Made by a program: the position numbers and the translations under genes
From: Acidobacteria bacterium UBA2990
GTDB taxonomy: Bacteria; Acidobacteriota; Vicinamibacteria; Vicinamibacterales; UBA8438
Assembly (NCBI GenBank): GCA_002347025.1
Contig: DEAE01000018.1
Span: 1-50,751, forward strand
Reading direction: 5' to 3'
Length of the DNA: 50,751 nucleotides
The notes under the pieces: generated by a model
Databases searched by the model: none
What the model saw: the letters and a program-made list of their open reading frames with translations, nothing else
Told to the model about the DNA's origin: nothing
Part shown: positions 35,475-43,738 of the stretch, one piece after another
How positions within the stretch are numbered: the first letter of the stretch is position 1
How the letters are laid out: the number at the start of each line of letters is the position of its first letter

Positions 35475-36334
35475 GCGGAGTGCCCACTGGTGAGCAGGCA
35501 CGGCTGCACCGAAGTCGTCGAGCCCGCACCCTTTTGAGCGAGCGACCTCAAGCTGAACCTCTCCTTCGGTTCTATCTCGTTTTACTGGAGCTTCAATCAC
35601 TGGTCTGTGAGGGGATGGCAGTGGAGCGGTGGGGCAACACTGTGATCTCGCCAGAGGAACAAGCTCCACGATTGCGGCTTGAAGGGTTACCGTTGGACGA
35701 GCTTACACCTCGGTTTGATGCGTTCTGCCGCTCTTTCACAGCGGAAATTCCTGAGCCTATTTACCGGGCGGCTCAGGTGGTGGCCGCTGGTCAGGAGCAG
35801 GTTCGTTGCGATCTGCTGGCGGCCTTGCTGAAGGGTGAGGATGTCATGCCTGAGGCCAGAGACCTTGGCTGTGAAGCAGCGGCGCTGGCATTTCTGCCGC
35901 GGGCTTTCTTGCAGCCGATTGCCGAGGCTATTTCCGGCCGTTTCGAGACAGTGAATAACTCCGTTAGTGGTCCGAGGTGTCCTCAGTGTGGCTGGCCACC
36001 CCAGGTGTCTGTGCTGGCGGATGAGCCAGCGGCTGAGGGCAACCGTCGCCTTGTTTGTGCATTCTGTGCTACCGCTTGGACGTTCCCGCGATCTGTGTGC
36101 CCCGGGTGTCTGGTGTCTGGCGAAGAAGGCCTTGAAATTCATGTTGCCGCTGGCGAGTTGGAGTATGTGCGAGTCGAGTCATGTAACACATGCCGGCGGT
36201 ACCTCAAGTCGGTCGATTTGCGGGTCAATGGTCTTGCTGTGCCGCTTGTTGATGACATAGCGACTCCTGAACTTGATCTATGGGTTGCAGATCAAGGGTT
36301 TGAAAAAATTACCCCACATGTCCTTGGACTGTAG
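35471..36334 (+). CDS. fdhE: Formate dehydrogenase accessory protein FdhE
   Basis: A 287-residue cytoplasmic protein with the paired zinc-ribbon-like Cys motifs of FdhE: CPQCGWPP (about 169), CAFCATAW (about 196), CPGC (about 212) and CNTCRRYLK (about 237). The helical N-terminal half (LLRFYLVLLELQ and following) also fits. FdhE is required for assembly or maturation of the respiratory formate dehydrogenase and binds the catalytic subunit before export. The start is uncertain: TTG 35471 overlaps the gamma-subunit stop, while GTG 35480 would remove three residues. It is last in the operon and is in the same order as E. coli fdoGHI-fdhE. Confidence 0.88.
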   Translation: MSGVPTGEQARLHRSRRARTLLSERPQAEPLLRFYLVLLELQSLVCEGMAVERWGNTVISPEEQAPRLRLEGLPLDELTPRFDAFCRSFTAEIPEPIYRAAQVVAAGQEQVRCDLLAALLKGEDVMPEARDLGCEAAALAFLPRAFLQPIAEAISGRFETVNNSVSGPRCPQCGWPPQVSVLADEPAAEGNRRLVCAFCATAWTFPRSVCPGCLVSGEEGLEIHVAAGELEYVRVESCNTCRRYLKSVDLRVNGLAVPLVDDIATPELDLWVADQGFEKITPHVLGL

Positions 36335-36486
36335 CAGCTTTTCTTGAACTGTCTCTTCCTTCCATTAGCGTGGGCTTTAGGCCACAAGCATTTCGTTGCC
36401 TGGTAAGGCCCGATTTATCGCAAGATTGCACACTAAATAGTCCGGGGACTACAGGAGTTCTGGTTGATATCCCGATAAACCAGGTA

Positions 36487-36723
36487 ATGCTTTGGTTTTG
36501 TAATCGTGTCGAGCGGCCGCTTCGGTTCATTGGTATCCACTGCAACCGGGATTCAGATAGTTATGAATTACTAGTGTTGTATCCGGACGGGTCTGAGGAA
36601 GCTGAGTGTTTTGAGGATGCATCGTCGATGGTTGATGCTGCAAAGAAGTTGGGGAAGGACTTGGCGAGATTGGGTTGGGAACCATGTCCCACCGCGTCCG
36701 CGGTTGCTCCCCGCGAGAGCTGA
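36487..36723 (+). CDS. Small hypothetical protein
   Basis: A 78-residue frame from ATG 36487, preceded by a weak AGGT. The segment RFIGIHCNRDSDSYELLVLYPDGSEEAECFEDASSMVDAAKKLGKDLARLGWEP looks like a genuine domain: a beta hairpin with an acidic turn, then an amphipathic helix. I do not recognise it. The open frame extends back to 36370, but that part has no protein-like character. The stop lies 161 bases before the exonuclease start at 36885, and the space between holds nothing I can assign. It may be independent of the formate dehydrogenase operon, whose last gene ends 150 bases earlier. Confidence 0.5.
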   Translation: MLWFCNRVERPLRFIGIHCNRDSDSYELLVLYPDGSEEAECFEDASSMVDAAKKLGKDLARLGWEPCPTASAVAPRES

Positions 36724-36884
36724 GTGGCCTCACAACAGTCGAGGTTAGCGGATTTCTGCGCTGTTTGCTGGCTATAGGCACCAAAGGGGGTGTCAATTGG
36801 CACTGTTCGGGGGTGATTGCCTGGAAGGGGCAGCAACAAACCTGGGCTCTCTTTACTCGGAACTCTTTGAATATCCCGATTTTC

Positions 36885-37766
36885 ATGAAGATCTTCCTCG
36901 TCGATGGGACATACGAGCTATTCCGGCATTTCTATGCTCTTCCGTCCATTTCTGACCGCAACGGGCGCGAAATAGGAGCGGTTCGTGGTGTTGTTGGTTC
37001 GGTTTTGTCGATGCTGGTTGATGAGGTGACCCACATAGGTGTCGCCACGGACCACGTTATCGAGTCATTCCGAAACAAGCTCTGGCCTGGCTACAAGTCC
37101 GGTGCCGGCATTGACCCAGCTTTGCTCGGACAGTTTAGCTTCCTAGAGGATGCTCTTACATCCCTTGGGGTCATGGTGTGGCCCATGAAAGAGCTTGAGG
37201 CAGACGATGGGCTCGCTTCAGCCGCGGCATGTGCCATTACTGACCAGCGAGTTGAGCAAATTCTTATCTGTACGCCGGACAAGGACCTATTGCAGTGTGT
37301 AAAAGGTTGCCGGGTAGTTCAGTTGGACCGACGGACTGGCACGATACGTGATGCCAATGGAGTTCTGACTAAGCTTGGAGTGCCGCCAAAATCTGTTCCT
37401 GATTACCTGGCTCTTGTCGGGGATACTGCTGATGGTTTTCCGGGCTTAGTGGGTTGGGGTGCTAAATCGGCGTCACTCGTGTTGGGCCGTTATTCGCACT
37501 TGGAGGCAATTCCAGATAACCCTGCCGATTGGGCGGTCAAGATTAGAGGCGCGAAACGTTTGGCTGAACAGCTAGTTCGTAATAGAGACTTGGCTATTCG
37601 CTTTCGTGAACTGGCTACTTTGCGCACTAATGAAGCACTATTTGAATCGGTGGACGAGTTGCATTGGCGTGGACCGAAGCCAGAGTTTTTGGCCCTGTGT
37701 GACGTGCTTAAGGCTCCAGCTTATTTTAAGCGCGCTTGTTCACTCGCGGAGTCAAGAGCATTGTGA
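36885..37766 (+). CDS. 5'-3' exonuclease (PIN/XPG-like flap nuclease)
   Basis: A 293-residue protein homologous to the 5'-nuclease domain of DNA polymerase I and to stand-alone ExoIX-type flap nucleases. It begins MKIFLVDGTYELFRHFYAL, the first metal-binding Asp being residue 6. It carries the EADD acidic cluster (about 104-107), CTPDKDLLQ (about 130) and the DNA-binding helix-hairpin-helix segment PDYLALVGDTADGFPGLVGWGAKSA (about 168-190). The usual acidic metal ligands are present. The frame is open back to 36675, but ATG 36885 matches the family start; no good ribosome-binding site precedes it. It trims 5' flaps and RNA primers in replication and repair. There is no polymerase domain. Confidence 0.85.
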   Translation: MKIFLVDGTYELFRHFYALPSISDRNGREIGAVRGVVGSVLSMLVDEVTHIGVATDHVIESFRNKLWPGYKSGAGIDPALLGQFSFLEDALTSLGVMVWPMKELEADDGLASAAACAITDQRVEQILICTPDKDLLQCVKGCRVVQLDRRTGTIRDANGVLTKLGVPPKSVPDYLALVGDTADGFPGLVGWGAKSASLVLGRYSHLEAIPDNPADWAVKIRGAKRLAEQLVRNRDLAIRFRELATLRTNEALFESVDELHWRGPKPEFLALCDVLKAPAYFKRACSLAESRAL

Positions 37767-37936
37767 TCGCTTGTTGGTTCCGTGATCAACAAGGTTAGAA
37801 CAGGACTGGTATTGGGGTAAACCTTGGAGATCATTTTATGGTACCTGAGGTTCGAGGGTGCCTGAATTTACTGGCAGCCGGTAATTAGATTGATGTGCTG
37901 GCCGGAGCAGTATTCCCGAGGTGGGGCTGGTGACAG

Positions 37937-39196
37937 ATGACGACAAAATTGCCGAGGTGGGCTCGAGAATTGCTTGAAAAAAACCCTAGGGCTACGCCAC
38001 CTACGTCAGACGATCCGATGCCAAGCTGGTTAGAAAGCGAGCTGCTACGGACCCCACTCTGGGCCAGAATCCGAGGGACTCAAGATATCAGGCAGGGTCA
38101 TCCGTACTTGCTTATTGAGGATGTTCGCGCCCAGCCGGAGCTCATGCGTCAGGCGCTTGATTTGCGCTCCGAGCTGGGGGCTCTTGCCCAGCGTCTCATA
38201 GAACAGGGCATAAGGCACTTGGTCTTCACCGGCTGCGGGTCGTCGTTTCACGGCGCACAGTTTGGGGCATTTTTATGTCGCCGTTGGACCGGTTGGACTA
38301 CCGAAAGCCATGAGTCTCAGGAGTTCTCAAATCATTGGGTGCAGGGACATGAGACAACGGCGCTTGTTCTCCAGTCCGCGACGGGGTCCAGTGTTGAGAC
38401 GCTCGATGCAGCTAGACATGCGGTCGACCTTGGCGTGTTGACTGTGGCCTTGACCAATACTCCAGGCAGTGTGCTTGAAGAGATGTGCGATGAGTGCGTC
38501 TGTTTCTCTACGGGTCAACGGTGTGGCCCAGATGTGTCTGTGCTAACGACGCGTCTTATGATGTTGTATCTTTTGTCGCTGGAATTAGGGTCCGCCACCG
38601 GAACGCTCCATAGGCATGAGGTCGATGAGCTCGGCGGTGCTATTGGGCATTTACCAGACGTGGCTGCGGAATTTCTACAGGAAGAAGACTTAAATGTTTC
38701 TCAGATTGCTAACGCATTAAAAGATCAGGAGGCTCTGATGTTGGTCGGCGGCGGGGCGAACTGGTTTTCTGCTCGGGAAGGTGCGCTCAAAATTGAGGAA
38801 GAGAGCAGCCTGCTTTGTAAAACTTACCGACCGGCTGAGTATCTGCATAACGCGATTCCGCTACTATCCGATCAAGTGGCAACAGTGTCCATTGGTCCGC
38901 CAGGTAAGTCTTACACGAGGCTACACGATGTGGTGCGGACGGCCCGAGTGGCACAGTCCTCAAACTTGGCTGTCGTGGTCGAAGGTGACAAGGTTTTGGC
39001 GCCAGATGCTGACTTCGTCATTGCGGTACCTGGCCCTATCAGCGAATTATTGATGCCGCCGCTGGCAGCAATCGTATTTCAGTTGCTTGGTTACTATTTA
39101 GGTGCTGAACGTGGTTACAACCCAGATGCTCTTCGTACCGACGATCTCGACCATGCCAGGGCCTGGTTAACAGCATTTCCATTTGGCAGCCATTAG
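37937..39196 (+). CDS. SIS-domain sugar isomerase-like protein (GlmS/AgaS type)
   Basis: A 419-residue cytoplasmic protein with two SIS (sugar isomerase) domains. The first has LVFTGCGSSFHGAQFGAFL (about 94-112), the phosphosugar-binding Gly/Ser loop, and the matching SATGSSVETLDA (about 148). The second has LMLVGGGANWFSAREGALKIEEES (about 268-291) and the YRPAEYLHNAIPLL region, close to the isomerase half of glucosamine-6-phosphate synthase. There is no glutaminase domain, so it probably isomerises or deaminates an amino sugar phosphate, as AgaS and FrlB-like enzymes do; the substrate is open. GAGG-like purines precede ATG 37937. Neighbours give no clue to the sugar. Confidence 0.82.
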   Translation: MTTKLPRWARELLEKNPRATPPTSDDPMPSWLESELLRTPLWARIRGTQDIRQGHPYLLIEDVRAQPELMRQALDLRSELGALAQRLIEQGIRHLVFTGCGSSFHGAQFGAFLCRRWTGWTTESHESQEFSNHWVQGHETTALVLQSATGSSVETLDAARHAVDLGVLTVALTNTPGSVLEEMCDECVCFSTGQRCGPDVSVLTTRLMMLYLLSLELGSATGTLHRHEVDELGGAIGHLPDVAAEFLQEEDLNVSQIANALKDQEALMLVGGGANWFSAREGALKIEEESSLLCKTYRPAEYLHNAIPLLSDQVATVSIGPPGKSYTRLHDVVRTARVAQSSNLAVVVEGDKVLAPDADFVIAVPGPISELLMPPLAAIVFQLLGYYLGAERGYNPDALRTDDLDHARAWLTAFPFGSH

Positions 39197-39523
39197 TTGC
39201 TGTGCCAGAGGCCGAGGTGGTTTGATCAATCAAGCAGTCTGCCTAATGCGTTTTCAGTGTGGTGGTTCCGGCTATTTGCATAATCTCGGCTTACTAAGCG
39301 GATGTGCCAAAGCCAATAAACATGTCAATAATGTGTGATACGGCCTCGGTGGTTGTCTTGAATGAATAAGCACATATTTCGTCCCAGAGTCTGTAGTCTG
39401 GCACAGCGACTGTCTACCTTTCGTTGGTCGGATGGTGTCGGCTACCGACGTGGACCGGGCTTCGTTGGCCTATAATCAGTCGCCTGATGGTCGTAAGCTT
39501 TAATTGATAGGAGGAATTGAGCT
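39197..39523. other. 327-base intergenic region
   Basis: No open frame here looks protein-like and no RNA gene is evident. The right end holds a promoter-like TATAAT at 39471 and the ribosome-binding site (AGGAGG, 39509-39514) of the microprotein gene. Confidence 0.5.
39471..39476 (+). promoter_or_regulatory. Likely -10 box (TATAAT)
   Basis: An exact TATAAT lies 47 bases before the microprotein start. A -35 match is poor (TGGACC at 39451-39456 is 14 bases away), so this is a moderate candidate for the promoter of the microprotein and phosphodiesterase genes. Confidence 0.4.
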
Positions 39524-39631
39524 ATGGCAATTGAGCCAAGTGCTTTGGGAACCTTATTGTTTACTTTCGGGGCGCTACTTCCCTTTCTGGTTGTTGTTAT
39601 CTGTGCGGCCATCGGGCTGGTTAAGAAATGA
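39524..39631 (+). CDS. 35-residue single-helix membrane microprotein
   Basis: A very short gene. AGGAGG (39509-39514) sits 9 bases before the ATG, and the product has a polar nine-residue start (MAIEPSALG), a hydrophobic helix of about 23 residues, and a basic end (LVKK). This is the profile of a small inner-membrane peptide with its C-terminus in the cytoplasm, and the strong ribosome-binding site argues against chance. The stop at 39629-39631 lies 13 bases before a possible GTG start (39645) or 46 before the ATG (39678) of the phosphodiesterase-like lipoprotein, so the two are probably co-transcribed. No family is known to me. Confidence 0.6.
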   Translation: MAIEPSALGTLLFTFGALLPFLVVVICAAIGLVKK

Positions 39632-39677
39632 CAATTGAGAAGCAGTGTCTCGGCTGGTTTGTTTGGGACAGGCCTTG

Positions 39678-41243
39678 ATGGCCTCCGTTTTATTCTTCGT
39701 TCGACCCCGATGGCATCGCAAGGCTGTTTGCTTTGTGCTGCCAATTATTCTGATGGCTATCGGGTGTGGAAGCAGTAATTCCCGGACAGACGATGTTCCA
39801 TTAAGGCGGCATATCTTGGTCGTGCTTGACGGCCTGCGACCCGACTACGTGAGGCCTTCCTTGATGCCTACTCTTTATGGATTTGGGCAACGGGGCGTAT
39901 TAATGAACCGCCATCACGCGGTCTATCCCACTGTTACTCGGGTCAATGCATCATCAATCTCTACTGGTGCTTATCCACAAGCGCACGGACTGCTCGGAAA
40001 TTCAGTCTTTTTCCCGAGCGTTGACCCGTCGAACTTCTTGAGTACGAGCCAGCGGGCGAATCTCTCTCGAATTGAGGCCTCAGAATCTGGCCGTCTATTA
40101 ACCGCTACGACCATTGGCGAAGTGCTGCGAGTTACTGGGGGCCGGTTACTGGTTATGAGTGCTGGCTCAAGTGGATCGTCATACCTCTTGAATCCCACTA
40201 CTTCAGGGGGAGCTATTCTACATTATGACTACGGCCTACCGGGCGACCTGCACCAGCAGGCGGTCGAGCGACTTGGGGCTGTTCCAGAGGCCAGTACCCC
40301 GAACCATGAGAGAAACCGTTGGATCGTCGATGCGTTTTTCGAAGTTGGCTTACCGGAGATCAATCCGACGGTTACCTTGATGTGGCTGAGTGATCCAGAC
40401 ACTACCGCTCATCAACATGGGATCGGGCACCCCACTACCATCGAGGCATTGTTTCGACTTGATGCTGAACTGCAGAGGTTACATGATGGTTTAGCCGATG
40501 CAGGTCTCTTAGACACAACCAATATCTGGGTTACTTCAGACCACGGCTTTTCCCAGCACACCGGAGGTGTTGATCTTGATGCCCTTTTAGCTCCGCTTAA
40601 TAGGTCTATGGAAGATGGCTTGCCGAACATCATAGCTGGCGCAGGGGCGATCTATGTTCGAAGTGATAGAGAGGCGACGGTTCCGGCGATTGTGCGTGGT
40701 CTTCAGGCGGCTGAGAAGGTGGGGGCCGTGTTCACGCCTGGTGCTAGTCCAGGGGCGAACGAGGGTTCAGTGCCTGGCACCCTGTCGTTCGACCTTATCC
40801 GCTGGAACCATGACCGATCGGCCCAGATTCTTTTTTCCCCATTTTGGACAGATAGCGTTGGTGATTACGGGTTTGCCGGGACAAGCGCGCAAGCTGGTAC
40901 GGCTGGGCACGGTAGTTCCAGTCCGTATGATATTCACAATACATTGGTAGCTATCGGACCGGACCTGCGTCAAGGTACTGAGATTCATGTCCCCACCGGC
41001 AATGTGGATTTCGCACCTACCTTTCTGCATCTTCTAGGCGTGGAAATCCCGGGTTCCATGGCTGGTCGTGTGATGTTTGAAGCCCTACGTAACGGATTAG
41101 ATCCGAGCACGGTTGAGGTTCAGACGAGAGAGTTTCGGGTTGAGAATACAGAGGGAACCTACTCCTTGACCGCGACCGTGTCTGAGGTTGAAGGTTATCA
41201 CTATCTAGACTTTACCTCCGTTGATCGCAGTGCTTCACCTTAG
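39678..41243 (+). CDS. Alkaline-phosphatase-superfamily phosphodiesterase, lipoprotein
   Basis: A 521-residue protein (start ATG 39678; the frame extends back to GTG 39645). A signal sequence ends in LMAIGC (Cys about 30), so it is probably a lipoprotein. HILVVLDGLRPDYVRP carries the first metal ligand, YPTVTRVNASSISTG the Thr nucleophile region, SDPDTTAHQHG and VTSDHGFSQHTGG the remaining Asp/His ligands. These are the metal sites of type I phosphodiesterase/nucleotide pyrophosphatases. The enzyme should hydrolyse phosphodiester or phosphonate bonds outside the cytoplasm. It is long, and the roughly 100 residues after the last His may be an extra domain. The microprotein gene precedes it directly. 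Confidence 0.83.
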   Translation: MASVLFFVRPRWHRKAVCFVLPIILMAIGCGSSNSRTDDVPLRRHILVVLDGLRPDYVRPSLMPTLYGFGQRGVLMNRHHAVYPTVTRVNASSISTGAYPQAHGLLGNSVFFPSVDPSNFLSTSQRANLSRIEASESGRLLTATTIGEVLRVTGGRLLVMSAGSSGSSYLLNPTTSGGAILHYDYGLPGDLHQQAVERLGAVPEASTPNHERNRWIVDAFFEVGLPEINPTVTLMWLSDPDTTAHQHGIGHPTTIEALFRLDAELQRLHDGLADAGLLDTTNIWVTSDHGFSQHTGGVDLDALLAPLNRSMEDGLPNIIAGAGAIYVRSDREATVPAIVRGLQAAEKVGAVFTPGASPGANEGSVPGTLSFDLIRWNHDRSAQILFSPFWTDSVGDYGFAGTSAQAGTAGHGSSSPYDIHNTLVAIGPDLRQGTEIHVPTGNVDFAPTFLHLLGVEIPGSMAGRVMFEALRNGLDPSTVEVQTREFRVENTEGTYSLTATVSEVEGYHYLDFTSVDRSASP

Positions 41244-41304
41244 AGGGTAGGTGCCTTCTTGAGATCCTGGCGATACGGAGACTCCACTGAAGGGCCATGC
41301 ACGA

Positions 41305-41333
41305 GGGGGAACACCAAACTCTTAAGTTCCCCC
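41305..41333. terminator. Weak hairpin between convergent genes
   Basis: GGGGGAAC at 41305-41312 pairs with GTTCCCCC at 41326-41333 around a 13-base loop, between the ends of the phosphodiesterase and the fumarylacetoacetase-like gene. There is no T-run; a terminator role is inferred from position. Confidence 0.3.
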
Positions 41334-41350
41334 CACGCGTTCAACCAGCG

Positions 41351-42181
41351 TTATTTCCCTTGTTCTACGGTGTTGCTTAGTTTGCCAACGCCTTCAATTT
41401 CGACCTCGTAGGTGTCCCCGGGTTTCATAGCTTGGGTGCTACCCATGGTTCCAGACCAGATCAGGTCGCCTGGTTCCAGGGTCACATACTGGGAGATGTA
41501 GCTAAGCATGTAGGCCGTGCTGAACAAAAGGTCTGAGCTATTACCCCGCTGGGCTTCCTTCCCGTTGAAGCGTCCAACGATCTCAAGGTTAGTTTCATCG
41601 AGTCCGGTGACCAATACCGGTCCAACCGCATTAAAGCCACGGCTTCCTTTGGCTCGGACCCACTGGATGTCGTTTGCTTGCCAGACTCGTTCACTGACGT
41701 CGTTGCCTGCTGTTACTCCGAAGATATAGTTGGGTGCGTCCTCAACTGAAACATTGGCTGCTTGTTTTCCAACAACGACAACCATCTCTGCCTCGTAGTG
41801 CAGATCCGTCGATTCGGCTGGGCGGATGATTGGGTCTTCTGGACCAACCACTGAATTGGCTGGGACGATGAACATCCCTGGGTATTCAGCCGGCTCTCCA
41901 GTGATATGGCTGCGGAAATTAAAGGCTGTCATCAGAATCAGCTTCGGGTCTACTGGCGCTTCTAATTTCACGGTTGACCGCCGAACCCAGTGTTCAGTCC
42001 GACTCCCGTCTAGGTAGGGAGCGTCTGTTAAGCGATTGATAAACTGACCTTCCATTACGCCCCAGGAGATGGTGTCGGTATCCATTGAGTATCGGACATA
42101 CTGGGTCTGGGCACTGGCCGTGCTCACCAGGTGGCTCGAACTGATCAGCAAGACAGCGATAATCGAGAGCTTGCGTGTCAC
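41351..42181 (-). CDS. Exported fumarylacetoacetate hydrolase-family protein
   Basis: A 276-residue protein of the FAH superfamily. The start is GTG 42181, with AAGGAGA 6 bases upstream; the longer frame to 42325 lacks this site. The first 25 residues form a Sec signal peptide (LSIIAVLLISSSHLVSTASAQ), unusual for a family that is normally cytoplasmic. The catalytic core is recognisable: LHYEAEMVVVVGKQA with the metal-binding Glu pair, NDVSERVWQ, and GDLIWSGTMGSTQAMKPGD near the end. Such enzymes hydrolyse or decarboxylate beta-keto acids from aromatic or sugar catabolism. The next gene in the same direction is far away, so it is probably expressed alone. Confidence 0.82.
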   Translation of the reverse strand: MTRKLSIIAVLLISSSHLVSTASAQTQYVRYSMDTDTISWGVMEGQFINRLTDAPYLDGSRTEHWVRRSTVKLEAPVDPKLILMTAFNFRSHITGEPAEYPGMFIVPANSVVGPEDPIIRPAESTDLHYEAEMVVVVGKQAANVSVEDAPNYIFGVTAGNDVSERVWQANDIQWVRAKGSRGFNAVGPVLVTGLDETNLEIVGRFNGKEAQRGNSSDLLFSTAYMLSYISQYVTLEPGDLIWSGTMGSTQAMKPGDTYEVEIEGVGKLSNTVEQGK

Positions 42182-42390
42182 GAGATGTCTCCTTTTAAAC
42201 TTCGAGTCTAAACTTTTGAGCTCGCTAGTGTGCCAATGGTAACAGGCAATGGTTTCTGCGAGCAGAACCAGTCGATCGTAGGTGGCTGTTTTGTTTCCGT
42301 CAACTTCAGGAAGGATTTCACACAAAAGACCAAGAGCTGGGGTAGTCTAAGAGACTAGGGATCAACCCTGATCTAGGAGTCAGTTGTGTT

Positions 42391-43701
42391 ATGGATAGAG
42401 CTTTGACACATGGCGGCCATTTTCCAAGCCTTGTCATGCTGGCTGTGCTTGTGGCCGGCGCGGGTCCTTCGCTCGTTGAGCCGGTTGTTGCACAGGAGTT
42501 TGCCAGTGGTGATCTGAGTCCTGCCCACCCGGCTGCCGTGGGACTGTCGAGTGAACGCCTCCGCCGTCTGGACGTTGGAATGCAACGGATGGTTGATGAC
42601 GGTAAGGTGGCAGGGGTTGTGACTATGCTTGCGCGTAATGGGCATTTAGCTTTTGTAGATGCGGCTGGGGTTCAAGATGTTGAGACCGGGACCCCAATGT
42701 CTCCTGACTCTATCTTTCTTATCTATTCGATGACCAAACCAGTAACCGGGGTGGCCATGATGATGCTCTATGAGGAGGGTAGGTGGCGACTTAATGATCC
42801 CGTGTCGAAATATATTCCAGAGTTTGCCAATCTAGAGGTTCACATGGGGGAACATGTGGATGGATCTCCTGCGCTTGAAGCTGCAAGTCGTTCCATGACC
42901 ATGCGCGAATTGATGACCCACGCGGCTGGATTAGATTATTTTAGCGATGGCCCTGTTGGTCGGCAATATCGACAGAGGGATGTGCTGAACCCAGATGCGC
43001 CCCTGCAAACGATGATCGATAAGCTGGCTGCTTTGCCTCTGCGTTCGCAGCCCGGCACTAGTTACTACTACAGCATCGCTGTTGATGTGCAGGGATATCT
43101 GGTGGAAAAGTTGTCTGGGCAGCCATTCGACGAATTCCTGCTGACGCGGATTTTTGAACCACTCGGCATGGTTGACACCGGATTTTTTGTGCCCGCAGGA
43201 GAGATTGACCGGGCTGCCAGGGTCCACAGGTTGGATGCGAGCGGACAGCTGAGTCTGGATGACGCTTCGGAAGGTGGCCGGAAGGTTCGCACTTTGCCTC
43301 CAGCGGGTCCGTCTGGAGGTGCGGGCCTCTATTCCACCGCCGGTGATTATCTCCGGTTCACCCAGATGCTGCTAAACGGGGGAGAATTTGATGGTCAGCG
43401 TTTGCTTTCTCCGCGGACTGTGGAGATGATGCGCACAAATCACCAGCTGGAGGAGCCACTGAGCACCATGACCGCTGGACGTGGATGGGGCCTTGATTTT
43501 GCGGTTGTGCTTGACGCGGCGGCGGCTGGTGAGCCCTATCCTGATGGGACCTATTTTTGGAGTGGTGCCGCGGGTACCTGGTTTTGGATCGATCCGGTTT
43601 CAGATTTGACGTTCGTGGGCATGATCCAGCATCGAGGAGATTCGCGAAGGGAGATACAGGGACTGTCCCGAAATTTGGTTTATCAGGCGCTTACCCATTA
43701 A
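42391..43701 (+). CDS. Serine hydrolase, family VIII esterase-like (tandem copy 1)
   Basis: A 436-residue exported protein with a signal peptide ending near VVAQ. The S-x-x-K catalytic motif is SMTK (Ser 113) and the third residue of the Y-x-N motif is replaced (YYYSIAV), as in family VIII carboxylesterases rather than beta-lactamases. HAAG, YSTAGDYLRFTQMLLNGG and WFWIDP segments complete the fold. It aligns without gaps to the next gene over the first 120 residues, with SMTK at the same position, so the pair is a tandem duplication. AGGAG precedes the ATG at about 11 bases. Likely substrates are small esters; no specific one can be named. Confidence 0.86.
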   Translation: MDRALTHGGHFPSLVMLAVLVAGAGPSLVEPVVAQEFASGDLSPAHPAAVGLSSERLRRLDVGMQRMVDDGKVAGVVTMLARNGHLAFVDAAGVQDVETGTPMSPDSIFLIYSMTKPVTGVAMMMLYEEGRWRLNDPVSKYIPEFANLEVHMGEHVDGSPALEAASRSMTMRELMTHAAGLDYFSDGPVGRQYRQRDVLNPDAPLQTMIDKLAALPLRSQPGTSYYYSIAVDVQGYLVEKLSGQPFDEFLLTRIFEPLGMVDTGFFVPAGEIDRAARVHRLDASGQLSLDDASEGGRKVRTLPPAGPSGGAGLYSTAGDYLRFTQMLLNGGEFDGQRLLSPRTVEMMRTNHQLEEPLSTMTAGRGWGLDFAVVLDAAAAGEPYPDGTYFWSGAAGTWFWIDPVSDLTFVGMIQHRGDSRREIQGLSRNLVYQALTH

Positions 43702-43738
43702 GTGTAGTTCTCAAAGAGATCTTGAGGAGCTAACCGCC

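Noticed and set aside
35687..36142. Minus-strand frame within fdhE
   Set aside because: Shadow of fdhE; no start signal and no recognisable domains.
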